A stretch of 64,000 bases of DNA from Pseudo-nitzschia pungens (lineage: Eukaryota > Bacillariophyta > Bacillariophyceae > Bacillariales > Bacillariaceae): positions 4,712,001 through 4,776,000 of the forward strand of contig CM074762.1 of NCBI GenBank assembly GCA_037355855.1. Direction: 5' to 3'. The notes beneath the pieces were generated by a model. The model was not told where the DNA came from. It made no database searches and saw nothing but the letters and a program-made list of their open reading frames with translations. How positions within the stretch are numbered: position 1 is the stretch's first letter; each line of letters opens with the position of its first letter. A program made the translations under genes and the position numbers. This document shows positions 23,623-33,101 of the stretch, one piece after another.

Positions 23623-24630
23623 TCACGTCGTGTTCTGCCCCATGGGGTGGGTCCTGTTCCCGGACCGCACCCCCCTCCTGCTGCGCCGCGATGGAGGTTT
23701 CGATTTCGGCGGCCCGAGAAAGGGCTGGCGGCAACAGGGACACAATTGCTTCGGGTTGGTGTGTTTCTGGGACAACCAGGCGACGATGCAGTCCTCGTGA
23801 AACACGGTTCGAGTTCGAGTTCGAGTTTGAGTTCGAGTTCCGGATCGACTTCCGGTCCGAGCGCGGCGTCCGTGAACGTCGCGCCGATTGTTGGGGTTGT
23901 GTTCTTGTTCTTGTTCTTGTTCGGCGCACGCCGCAGCGGTTCTGCCGCCGGAAGCGGTGCCGCAGCGGCAGTGTCGCGAGGCCACTACCCATTCCCCGGG
24001 CGCCAGGGGCTCGAGACAAATCGGGCACTCGCACTCGCACCCGCACCCGCGGTCGTCACCGTCGTCCCCGCTTTCCGGCGGTTCCAATCGCATCCCGCAG
24101 TCGCTCAGCGCCTCGCGAATCTTTTCCCTCCGGCGCTGTCGCTTTTTTCCGGCGGTCCGATCGGGGTTGCGGCGGAACAAAAAGGCGTAGAGAAACACCA
24201 ATACCGGAATCGCCAGCCCCACCGCGGTCGCGACGAGTGCGCGGATGCTCCTCGTTCGGAACTCTCGGTGCCGGATCGCTTCGTACTGGTACTGGTACTC
24301 GTGCGCGTGGAAGTCGAAGCGGAACATCGACCCGTCGTTGCGGCTCGCGTCCCCCGGGCAACGGCGATCGTTGCCGCCTCCCGCCGCAGCGGCAGTCGCG
24401 GTCGGGTGCGTCATCGCATCCCACGGGTGCGGCCAACGAGACGAATCGAGGTGATTCTGATTCTGGCGCGACGACACGGTTGCGGACTCGGACGCGAGAG
24501 GTCGGGGCTCGTCCGTCCAAAAGACGCGGAGCATCATTGGCACAGCGAGGATCGTCACCAGGAACGAGAGGCGGGAGAGACGCCGTCCCCGATGCGTTGT
24601 GGCCGCCGGCACACGCGCGCGTCTCATCAT
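23623..24630 (-). CDS. Membrane RING finger protein with a low-complexity insertion in the RING
   Basis: About 335 residues, no intron needed. ATG at 24630 (MMRRARV) is preferred over ATG 24801, because the sequence between is an ACAAA-type repeat typical of a 5' UTR. Two hydrophobic stretches are visible (LSFLVTILAVPMML near the N-terminus and LVATAVGLAIPVLVFLYAFL in the middle), followed by a basic region. The RING begins CPICLEPLAPGEWVV, has SRHCRC, and ends VFHEDCIVAWL and CPCCRQPF. Between CRC and VFHEDC lie about 50 residues of Gln/Glu- and Arg/Thr-rich repeat encoded by AAGAAC and CTCGAA units. The insertion keeps the frame and has no clear splice signals. Probable E3 ligase; whether the interrupted RING folds is uncertain. 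Confidence 0.7.
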   Translation of the reverse strand: MMRRARVPAATTHRGRRLSRLSFLVTILAVPMMLRVFWTDEPRPLASESATVSSRQNQNHLDSSRWPHPWDAMTHPTATAAAAGGGNDRRCPGDASRNDGSMFRFDFHAHEYQYQYEAIRHREFRTRSIRALVATAVGLAIPVLVFLYAFLFRRNPDRTAGKKRQRRREKIREALSDCGMRLEPPESGDDGDDRGCGCECECPICLEPLAPGEWVVASRHCRCGTASGGRTAAACAEQEQEQEHNPNNRRDVHGRRARTGSRSGTRTQTRTRTRTVFHEDCIVAWLSQKHTNPKQLCPCCRQPFLGPPKSKPPSRRSRRGVRSGNRTHPMGQNTT

Positions 24631-26061
24631 GGATTGTTGTTGGTGGTTTGTTTTTGTGTTTTTGTGTTTTTGTGTTTTGTGTTTTGTGTTTTTGTTTTTG
24701 TGTTTTGTGTTTTGTGTTTTGTTCTGTTCGATATCGTCGGTGTGATGGAACAAAAAGTCGTCCTCGCAAAGGGTTTGCGTCGCTGTCCGTCGATGGCGCA
24801 ATGTCCGCCACGCGATTGTTCGTTCCGGTTCCCGATCCGTTCCGACAACGCCAACCGAACTAACTCTGCGGGGGAGGCGCCGTCAAACTATTCCGAGCGA
24901 GCGCAGCGGGTGCGGTCACGCTCGGCAATGGAACGGTTGCGAGAGCGGTGTTTTCATCAAAATCGTTTCGTTTCGCTTTTGTGGAAGGGAGCAAGGGGAT
25001 GTGGTGATCCGATCCGCGCTGCCGTGCCGTGCCGCACGCACATTCTCGATCACCGCTACGGTAACCTTACCGAATCGCTTCCTTATTATTTTGTCGTTTT
25101 GCGTCGTGGACCTTTTTTTTTTGGGGGGATTGATTTCCTTTGTCTTAAAAGTTTGAGATTGTTGTTGGATTTCGAATGTGAGAGGTGAGGTTTTGGCTTT
25201 TGTTACAGTAAACCTTACGGTAAGGTTAATCTTACCGTGTACAGTAATTAATCTTAGATCTGTTTGGGACGCGATTTTATGTATTCGCGCGAGTTAGTCG
25301 CGGATCGATCTACGAGTACGTAACTTAGGAGTAAGTTGTGCATTGGATTGCACCGTAAGGTTTACTGTACGTTTTGTTACCCGTGACTGAGTAAATCTTA
25401 CCGAAACTGACTGACTGACTGACTGACTGACTCACTCCCGAGAATCATCCACCAGTATCGATCGTGGTTGCTCGCTGGCATGCGCCTGCGTTGCTTGTAC
25501 GTACCGTACCGTACCGTACTTTTCTCGTTCCGATCACAGATCGCAAGCAAAAAGAACAAGAACGGCACGAAAACACGAACACACGACACTCGATGCCGGT
25601 TTGCGGTGCGGTGCGGTGCGGTTCGATGTGATCCGAGGGTCGATTGGTACAGTAATTAATTATTCGCACAAACGCAAAAAAAGGCAGCGGTAGCTCGAAC
25701 GCAAGGCATCCATTTCGCGATCCCGGAGACGCAACTCTGCTATCGATTGTCGCGAGTTCCTTCGACGGAGACAAAACGGGAAGAAACTACCAGTAAGATT
25801 CATTCCGAGGATACCCGGTTTCCACCGTTGCCACAACGACAACTCCCCAACGAAACCCGATCCGAGCGCTCTCACCCCGTCTCGGACGAGAAAATCGGAA
25901 TCCATCTTTCGGAACAAAGACGGAGCGAAAGAACCCAACTTACAACCAACAACCAACCAACAACCAACCAACCATCGAACCAAACCGGCACCGGTTGGTT
26001 GCTCGCTCTTGGTTCGCAAGGGTGGAAACTCTCTTTGATCGGGAACCGCCGCAACCATCCG
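24631..26061. other. Divergent promoter region and spacer
   Basis: It separates a minus-strand RING gene from the plus-strand [2Fe-2S] gene. It holds a (TTTTGTG)n tract at 24645-24722, AACCTTACGGTAAGGTT at 25211-25227, (ACTG)n at 25408-25432 and (GTACC)n near 25500. An upstream 5' exon of the [2Fe-2S] gene could lie at 25700-25790 (AGTAAGATT looks like a donor), unproven. Confidence 0.45.
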
Positions 26062-27285
26062 ATGCGCCTCGAAAGATCGATTGTCCCGTTTCTGTGGCTC
26101 TCGCTTCCGGGATCGCGGTCCTGGACAAGCACGAGGGCGCGCCATCCCGGGCGCGGCGTCCGGACCGCCCTGTCGCAAGGCGCGACCGAGTCGGCGAATG
26201 AACGAGTGAAGGATGATGACACCGCGGACGGAACCGCCGTTGGTAGCGACATCGACAGCGACATCGACAGCGACATCGACATCGACACCGCCATCGCCAA
26301 CCAGGAGAAAAAGTTCCGGATCGTCACCTGCATGTCCACGGCCTGCAGCAAGAAACGCGAGTCCCTGGGGATGGACTCCCTGTCGACCTTTGGGGCGCTG
26401 TACTCCCGGGCGACGGAATCGTGCGTGGTCGTGGAGGAGGGACCCTGCGTCGGTTCCTGCCGGAAGGGTCCCTGCGTAGCGATCGAGCACGACGACTTTT
26501 TTGGCACCGTGGCCCTGGAGGGAATGACCCCCGAGGAGTTCTCGTCGGATGCGTACGTTTGTGTGTGTGTGTGTGTGTGTGTTTGTCTGTCTGTGTGTGT
26601 GTGTGTGTATATGTATATATATATATATATATATGCCGTGGACAATGTGATGCGAGGTGATGCGATGCGATGGGATGCGATGGGATGGGATTTGTAGCGC
26701 GGACCGGACGGGATGGAACGGGGTTCGGACGGGTGTGTGTTTCTTGTCGGATATTCGTTGGAAGTGATGCGATTGTTTTCTCCGTCTCACGCCGATACAA
26801 TCGATTCTCCCCGTTTTCTTGCGTTCGTTTGGTACACGTACGCGATCGACGCTTTGCAACGCGCGCAAATCGAACCGAAAAGTTTTCTCAAGTAAGCTAG
26901 CTCCTTCGAAATCCGTTGCGGATTGATTCGATCGGACGGTGACTCCGACGATTTTGTTGGCTCGGCTCGGCTCGGCTTCGTTTGTTTGGTTTGGTTTTGT
27001 TTTGTTTTGTTTTGTTTTGTTTTGTTTTGTTTTGTTTTGTTTTGTTTTGTTTCCGTGTGCCACGTCTGTGCGCTGCGTCATCTCACCATGTCCGCAATCG
27101 GTCGATTGTTGCCACTATCCATTATTATTATTATTATTACTACTACTATTATCATTTTGTCACCGCTTGATTGGATTGTCACCAGCGTTGTCACCGAAGA
27201 AGATGCCGATCGTGTCTGGTCGTGTGTAGAGAACGCTGTCAAAATAATGGTCGAGACCGAGAAAGAGGAGATGGAAGAGGAGTAG
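26062..27285 (+). CDS. Thioredoxin-fold [2Fe-2S] ferredoxin-like protein, two exons
   Basis: Exons are 26062-26552 and 27186-27285. The 633-bp intron runs GTACGT...CAG, phase 2, giving about 196 residues from the first in-frame ATG. FRIVTCMSTACSKKR supplies C90 and C95; GPCVGSCRKGP supplies C129 and C133. This C-x4-C ... C-x3-C pattern is that of thioredoxin-like ferredoxins and the NuoE/24-kDa family. The C-terminus (EEDADRVWSCVENAVKIM), encoded by exon 2, fits the usual ending of such domains. Before the domain lies an Asp/Ile/Ser repeat (DIDSDID). The N-terminus is Arg/Ser-rich with a hydrophobic stretch (IVPFLWLSLPG), possibly an organelle-targeting region, but it may be incomplete. Likely an electron carrier in plastid or mitochondrion (inference). 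Confidence 0.8.
26560..26635. repeat. (GT)n-(TA)n microsatellite in intron
   Basis: A GT run with a few TCTG interruptions, followed by a TA run, directly after the 5' splice site of the [2Fe-2S] gene intron. Confidence 0.95.
26985..27051. repeat. Pentanucleotide microsatellite (TTTTG)n in intron
   Basis: About eleven perfect TTTTG units inside the same intron. Confidence 0.97.
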
Positions 27286-28103
27286 AAGGATGCATGGGCG
27301 TACAAGCAGTGCTGGGAGAACCCAATGGACTACTAAAGCAGGAACATTACGGCACAAAAGTTAAAGAATAGTACGGCATAAAAGTTGAAGAAAATTTGGT
27401 TTTGATAGGAGTCCGCTTTATTGGATAATACGGGTCTCTAATAATGATTACCCCATGTAGAATCCTCTCACTGCATCTCTCACTCTCTTTCTTGTTCCAA
27501 TCTTGATACTTTGCATCAAAAACCAAGATTGACGCATTGTTCTAGTTCAGGAATGGAGTAAGTTAAGATCAGACGATAAATAGAATTCGTACAGCAGTCG
27601 AACCCTGGTGTTTTATGAGGGCATTCGTTTCGATACGGGTACGGTAGTTTGTGCTGGTGTGATCGATCGAACAAAAAAGAATCCGATCGAAACCACCACA
27701 AAACTTGGGATGCAATTATTATTCGTAGGACACTTGTTGTTCTCATCGGTATGGAACAAAGTCCGCTTTGGCATGCCTTGGAACCAACTCGTACCATCGA
27801 GAATGCATCCATGCACCTGGTTCGTTCATTCCACCAAGGCACTGCGCTGGATGTTTTGCGCGCTTTTTTGCTTGCCACGGAACCAGAGTGCCGTTCGCAA
27901 ACAAGCGATGCAACAACTACAACACACATCCGAACGCAATGCAATGCAATGCAACGCAACCCGACGCACTCCATCCCGTTGATGGATTCCACACGGAATG
28001 GATAAGGTTGCCTGATGATTGAATTGCCGTGTGAAATCCACGGTTATTGTCTCTCCCACCGTTGCTGTCGTGTCGTGTCGTGTCGTGTCGCGTCATTATA
28101 CTC
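27286..28103. other. Convergent 3' spacer
   Basis: No supported gene between the [2Fe-2S] gene (+) and the fucosyltransferase-like gene (-). It contains GCAAT units near 27936-27956 and a (GTCGT)n array at about 28067-28092. Confidence 0.55.
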
Positions 28104-30107
28104 CTATGTGTTTGTTGTTGCTGTTGTTGTTAATTGTTGTTGTTTGTTTGAGATTTGGGGCGGCACGTAGTCGAAGAGTGTGATCTCGTACGTCACCGTC
28201 GTTAGCGAGAGTTGGTCCCCCACGAGCAGAACGTTGGCATTCAAGGCCCAGTCCACGAAATCGTCGAAACACTTCATGCCGGTTCCGTCCCTGTCCGCCT
28301 CGCAGAACAATCGATTCGCAAATCGAGGATTGCGGTCGTCCCGGACCAATTGCAATTCCTCGTCCGGGATTCTCGTGGCGTTTCCCGGTCGCCACCAGCC
28401 CTGCCTGTGCTGCGCCCGGATCGAGTCCGAAAAGAGCGCCATTGCCGGCAGGGTTTGAGTGAAGGACGAGTACCGGGCGCAGACGATCGCGTCCGCCATG
28501 CCCAAAACCATCGCGTCGACGATCTGGCTGATCCAATTTTCATGGCACTGCTCGTCGTCCTTAAATTTTTCCTTCGTGAACGAGACGCCCTTCCCGCGTT
28601 CCATCTGCGCCTGGGGAAAGGACACGACCTCCAATCCGAACGGGCGCAGCGCCCCGGAGAGGATATCAAACACGGCGGGGTCGTCCGTCGCTAAGAATAC
28701 CAGTGGTTCGAGTTTGGTCGCTTCGGAAAGGGACCGGGCAGATTGCACGGAGCGAACCAACCGGTGGATGGTCTCCGCCATGTTTTTCAGAAACGAATCC
28801 AGGTTTTCGATCCCCCGTGACTTTCGTTGGAAATCTCCGGTTTCTCCGTTTCCGGCTCGAATGTGGGTTCCCACCACGATGCGATCCGCAAACCCGTGCT
28901 GTTCGACGAAGGATCGTATCCGGTCGTTGTGTCGAAAGGTGGACCGCAGCTGGCGGTAAAACCGCTCGTCGGCAACGGCCAGCTGCTGCAGCCGCGGCCT
29001 GGAATTTCTCCAAAAGCATCTATTGCGGAAGTTCGGGTGACCGTTGGTCAATGTTTGGATGTTCTGCGCCGTGTAAGTTCTCCAGAATCGTTCCTTTGAG
29101 TTGTTGATTTGAATTTCGTCCAGGGCAGCTTCCAGGGTGGCGTTAGGCAGGTGTTTTTCCGTTGTTGTTGATGTTGTTGTTGTTGTTGTCGCTGCTTCCG
29201 CGGCGACGGAATAGTGGTTCAGATCCGGATCTCCATCCGCTTGCGCGTCGTCCAGGAACAAGACGGGACCCGGACCAAAAAAACGCTCGAATATGTCCAG
29301 GTGTCCCTTTTTCCGAAAGGATCCGCATGAATCTCTGTGCTTTTTGGTCCAGTGGATCCATAGGTGGGGATAGCCGTCCTCTTGGGCGCCCCGTGCGGCC
29401 CCGGCTTGTCGGGAAAGTCTGTGACCGAGACCGCAGCAGGAGGTGTACATCACAAAGCCAGATCCAGATCCAGATCGAGTTCGTGTTTCGTTCGGTCCGC
29501 CAAACAAATTGTTGACCGAGGCGAGCTTCAGTCGATCGTAGTAATCGCTAGAGGCTTGGCTCGGAACCCTGGGTGAGGTGCGAACGGATCTGGAAAATGG
29601 TTCTGCTGGGATGGATAAAGATGCTTTTTCGAGTGATTCTTCTTTCTCTGCTGATGCTGATGCTGCTGTTGCTGCGGTTTCTGTTGTTGCTTTCATTGAT
29701 GGTGCTTTTTCCAACGGTGTTGTGGCTACTCCGGTTTCCGTTGGTTCCGCGATGGATTCCGTCCGTTGGGAACTCTCGGTGTTCGTCTCCATCCCCGCCT
29801 CCCTCCTCGTGACGTTCCCAAGCCTCGGAATCTCGGAGGAAGAGCTCTCAATACTCGGAGGGCTGTTGTTGTCTATCGAGCTCTTGTACCAGTATTCTAT
29901 TGATTGAACCGACAGCACTTGCCGGGTCGTACGCGCAATATTAAGGATCGTCAAAGCCGACAATGCCACGAGAAGCAACGGCAATTGGCACTGGATGCTG
30001 CCACTGCCGCTGCTACTGCCGGCGGGTTGGGAGGACGCCTTCCTTCTTTTATCATTGGAGCCACGCGCTTTCCTTCCGCCCCGGATGGGACTGTCGAGTG
30101 TTCTCAT
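28104..30107 (-). CDS. Fucosyltransferase-like glycosyltransferase, type II membrane protein
   Basis: A single 667-residue frame. A short basic cytosolic tail precedes one membrane anchor at about 41-58 (QLPLLLVALSALTILNIA). A long Ser/Thr/Glu/Ala-rich stem reaches about residue 200. The catalytic part opens with YTSCCGLGHRLSR at about 221-233, the acceptor/donor-side motif of fucosyltransferases. VVGTHIRAGNGETGDF at about 411-426 corresponds to the H-x-R-x-G motif of the alpha-1,6/protein-O-fucosyltransferase fold. FLATDDPAVFDIL and DAMVLGMADAIVCARYSSF resemble the C-terminal nucleotide-binding region. Such enzymes transfer fucose from GDP-fucose in the Golgi; exact linkage and acceptor cannot be read. 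A poly-Thr insert lies near residue 307. It has no intron, unlike several neighbours. Confidence 0.8.
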   Translation of the reverse strand: MRTLDSPIRGGRKARGSNDKRRKASSQPAGSSSGSGSIQCQLPLLLVALSALTILNIARTTRQVLSVQSIEYWYKSSIDNNSPPSIESSSSEIPRLGNVTRREAGMETNTESSQRTESIAEPTETGVATTPLEKAPSMKATTETAATAASASAEKEESLEKASLSIPAEPFSRSVRTSPRVPSQASSDYYDRLKLASVNNLFGGPNETRTRSGSGSGFVMYTSCCGLGHRLSRQAGAARGAQEDGYPHLWIHWTKKHRDSCGSFRKKGHLDIFERFFGPGPVLFLDDAQADGDPDLNHYSVAAEAATTTTTTSTTTEKHLPNATLEAALDEIQINNSKERFWRTYTAQNIQTLTNGHPNFRNRCFWRNSRPRLQQLAVADERFYRQLRSTFRHNDRIRSFVEQHGFADRIVVGTHIRAGNGETGDFQRKSRGIENLDSFLKNMAETIHRLVRSVQSARSLSEATKLEPLVFLATDDPAVFDILSGALRPFGLEVVSFPQAQMERGKGVSFTKEKFKDDEQCHENWISQIVDAMVLGMADAIVCARYSSFTQTLPAMALFSDSIRAQHRQGWWRPGNATRIPDEELQLVRDDRNPRFANRLFCEADRDGTGMKCFDDFVDWALNANVLLVGDQLSLTTVTYEITLFDYVPPQISNKQQQLTTTATTNT

Positions 30108-31319
30108 ACGAAATACGTCGAGTAGTAACTCTGTGGTCTCCCATCAAAATAGGAATACGGTTCTTGGAACCAAGGCAACAGCAGAGGCGGCAATGACACT
30201 ACGGGACCCTTTTACTTCGTTTGAGGTGCTCGGAACGCAGATACCGGTACGACAATCGAAGTCGAAGGGAACGCAGATAGGGTATTTTGAGTCGAAATTC
30301 TTCGAGTGGTTACTCACGCTAATCTGGTAAAAAACCAAAACGGGGATGAATCCGGTACCGGTACGGGTCAAATAGTTTTAAAAATTTAAGACGTAGATTC
30401 AAAAATCTTCGGTACTGGGCGGGCCGACCGGGTATGTACTCGTACGGGAACAACCCGGTACGAGTACAAGAATTAGTACAATTTAAGACGTAGATTCAAA
30501 AATCTTTTGTTTTGCCCGGTACAAAAAAAAACAGGTACTTACAACCCACCCGCTACAACCCTGTAACCGGTTTGTACTGGTTTGTACCGATTTGTACCCG
30601 TTTGTACCGGTTTGACCGGGATACTGGGTCGACTGGGTTCACCGGGTTGTACCGGGTTAGAAGATTTTTGAATCTACGTCTTAAATTTTTAAAACTATTT
30701 GACCCCGTTAGTACCTGGTTGGACCGTGTTAAATTTTAAACTATTCTCCGTGTTAAATTGACTTTTAATTACTCACACGATTATGTTTTGAGAATACGGT
30801 AAGTTATGTTACGTAAGGTTACCGTACACTCACGGTACGGACACAATTTGCAGTATCTTTCGACGTACGCAGTACAGACAAACATATCTGTCCTTCTGTC
30901 CAATCGACCATCCAGAGAAAAGCAACGATTTTTTCAGAAAGCCCTCGTACAAGTAGTAATCTTACCCGTACCGGGAAGACCTTACAGGTACGACAATTTT
31001 TTTGTCACGCAGTGTTTGGTTGGCATTCGTTTTGTTCTCATTTCGATCTCCATGGGAGCGAGCAACTAACTTGAGAGAGGTTAAGATTACCGTAACCTTA
31101 GCGTGCGGTTTATGCTCGTCGACTTCGTTTTTATTACTGGTAGCCGTGGTAGTACGAACTTTTTCTACCGTGCACATACGAGTAAGGTTTCTACCATCCG
31201 TCACTTCGACAGACTCACAGTTTCCGTGACCCGTCGTTGGACTACCCCAATACCGTCTCGATCCCAGGATTGCTTTCATCTCTACGGTATCTAAAACACA
31301 TCATCCAAACGAATCACCA
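30108..31319. other. Spacer with a foldback element and spacer words
   Basis: Divergent promoter region between the fucosyltransferase-like gene (-) and the small membrane protein gene (+). It contains the foldback element at 30365-30707, GTACCGGTTTGT-type tandem units and AAGGTTACCGT words near 30815. No other gene seen. Confidence 0.5.
30365..30707. mobile_element. 343-bp foldback/MITE-like element with 45-bp perfect inverted repeats
   Basis: Left arm 30365-30409 starts GGGTCAAATAGTTTTAAAAA and ends AAAAATCTT. The right arm, ending at 30707, is its exact reverse complement over 45 bp. A direct partial copy of the arm (AATTTAAGACGTAGATTC) sits inside near 30480. The interior holds GGTTTGTACC-type tandem units. 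No clear target duplication is visible and no ORF is present. Confidence 0.75.
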
Positions 31320-31490
31320 ATGTTTGTTCTGCATCCAGACGGCGAAGGCGGAGCGGGTGGCGCAGGAAACTCTTCGGAAGCACTTCGTCAGAAGCTCTGG
31401 TTCTTTGGACAGCTCGGCCTCTATTTTGGTGTGTTGCACGGCGCTTACTTGTTCATGAACAGTCGTGAAGGAAAGACTGCCAGCCAGTAA
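31320..31490 (+). CDS. Small single-pass membrane protein, 56 residues
   Basis: An uninterrupted frame from ATG 31320 to TAA 31490. The N-terminus is MFVLHPDGEGGAGGAG, then LRQKLWFFGQLGLYFGVLHG and AYLFMN, one amphipathic-to-hydrophobic helix, with a short basic tail. I do not recognise the family. Composition (Phe/Leu/Tyr-rich helix after a Gly-rich start, polar tail) is protein-like rather than random. It starts 112 bp before the end of the gap leading to the XPA-like gene, on the same strand. It could instead be the last exon of a longer gene, since CTCACAG stands about 100 bp upstream. Confidence 0.5.
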   Translation: MFVLHPDGEGGAGGAGNSSEALRQKLWFFGQLGLYFGVLHGAYLFMNSREGKTASQ

Positions 31491-31602
31491 GAGTTGCGGC
31501 ACGAGCACAATTGGCATCGAGCAGGGCAAAGAAAAGAAAAGCACCGGACCGGACCGGACCGGAATCATTATCACCGTGTTTGAAATTTACGACATTTTCA
31601 TC

Positions 31603-32187
31603 ATGGTCTTGACAGAGGAGCAAATAGAACGGATCCGCAAAAACAGAGAAAGAGCTCTGCAGATCCAGAAAGAACGAAGAGAAAAACAAGAAAAACAGCG
31701 AGAAAAACAGAAAAACAACACGGACAATGGAAACGACCAAAACAATCCATTCAAGAAACAAAAAACCACAAAATCTAATGGCAGTGCATCATTATCATCA
31801 TTATCATCATCAATCCCAACCACCACACCACGATCGAACCCGGTGTCGAAATCTTCTTCTGCATCGGAAGACAGTAACGATAACGAATACCATTCGAGGG
31901 AACCCCTCGAAGAGTTCGAGGAAGGAGCTTCCGAATGGGTAACGAAAACGGAGGCCATGAACATGTATTGTTTGCCGGAAGGCACGATTGCTGTCTGTTC
32001 GTGCGAAGAACGGGAAAACCCGCGCAATCCATTGTTCAAACCCATGAAATTGTACAGGCGATCCGAAATTCGCTACAGAGCCCACAAACGGCACGGAGGA
32101 TTGGAGGGGCTCGTGAAGGAACGGAACCGACGACGGAAACGAAAACTGGACAAGGATATGGAAGCGGCGATGGATATTTTCAAGTAA
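31603..32187 (+). CDS. XPA C-terminal-domain-like DNA-repair protein without visible zinc finger
   Basis: 194 residues from ATG 31603. The N-terminus (LTEEQIERIRKNRERALQIQ) resembles the conserved start of XPA/Rad14 proteins, where a short helix ends in R-x-R-AL. A Lys/Gln/Asn-rich and Ser-rich linker with an acidic patch follows. At about 113-180 come WVTKTEAMNMYCLPEGT, NPLFKPMKLYRRSEIRYRAH and RHGGLEGLVKERNRR, matching the XPA C-terminal DNA-binding domain (I/VTKTE...Y, M-K-LY, R-A...G-LE-L). The C4 zinc finger that precedes this domain in XPA is absent; there is no Cys before residue 115. XPA verifies damage in nucleotide excision repair; this role is inferred. The 3' end is ambiguous: TTCAAGTAAG could be a splice donor at 32184, with an acceptor at 32356 extending the tail. 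Confidence 0.65.
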   Translation: MVLTEEQIERIRKNRERALQIQKERREKQEKQREKQKNNTDNGNDQNNPFKKQKTTKSNGSASLSSLSSSIPTTTPRSNPVSKSSSASEDSNDNEYHSREPLEEFEEGASEWVTKTEAMNMYCLPEGTIAVCSCEERENPRNPLFKPMKLYRRSEIRYRAHKRHGGLEGLVKERNRRRKRKLDKDMEAAMDIFK

Positions 32188-33101
32188 GAAAATGGGATTG
32201 CATTATCATTATTTATTCTTTGCTTGCACTATTGTTTCATAAGAACTAGGAAAACGTGATTTGGGATTTCAACAAAGTTTTGTGATCATCGTCAACATTT
32301 CTATTATCATTGTTTAGTCTTGGACTGTTTGTTGGATCCGTAGAATTGCATTGCAGGAACAGAAAGAAGTCCGTACCGCTGTACTACGTGAATAGACCCG
32401 ATCTTCTGATTCCTCCCCCTCCAACAGATTATTCCAGGTGCACCCATTCTCATGCTATTGTCTCGACTGGCTTGTGTTCACCATGATGTACCGTACAGTA
32501 CGGTGTGTTCAATACAATCTTTTTTATGTGAGTACGAACCCAGATTGGGAAATCGCGTTCGATGAACGATGGGGTGAGATTGAGATTCAAGAGAACGCGA
32601 GAATTTTCAGGACCAGAGACGAAGAGAGAGAGAACGAGACGGCACTTGCTCCCGATTGCAAAGAACACTCAACAAGATTGGACTTTCAACCAACAAGAAT
32701 GGGATGGAACTAGGTACGTCGTGGTGCAGAGCACATCTGCCATCTTTCTTTTGTTTGGGTTGTTGTGTTCGAAAAGCAAAATATTATTACAAATTGCAAC
32801 CCAGCATTGTCATTATTATTTGGAAACTAATTGGGACTCGCATTATCGGTACTGTACACGTTGCGTACATTGTTTACAATCATAAAATGTGGGATCCTGT
32901 GATAGTTGCCATTATTTCCAACCGAGATCGGTACACGGTACGAATCAAACCATAGTGAAAACAACGGCATCACGTACGCACTCCTTCGTGTTGGTACTGG
33001 AGTACGTATAGCAGACCCGGTGAAGTGCAAGCGCAAATGCAAACGCAAACCCAATTGCAAAGAACGATGCAGCAGCCCTATTCCACTTGAGAACGTTTCA
33101 T
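32188..33101. other. Convergent 3' spacer, possible extra exon of the XPA-like gene
   Basis: Apart from the possible tail exon starting at 32357 (NRKKSVPLYYVNRPDLLIPP in frame after splicing), no gene is supported. A plus frame at 32438-32713 is open but has no recognisable features. Confidence 0.4.

Noticed and set aside
24630..24801. Upstream in-frame ATG extending the second RING protein by 57 residues
   Set aside because: The extension is Lys/Thr/Asn/His from an ACAAA-type repeat, more likely 5' UTR.
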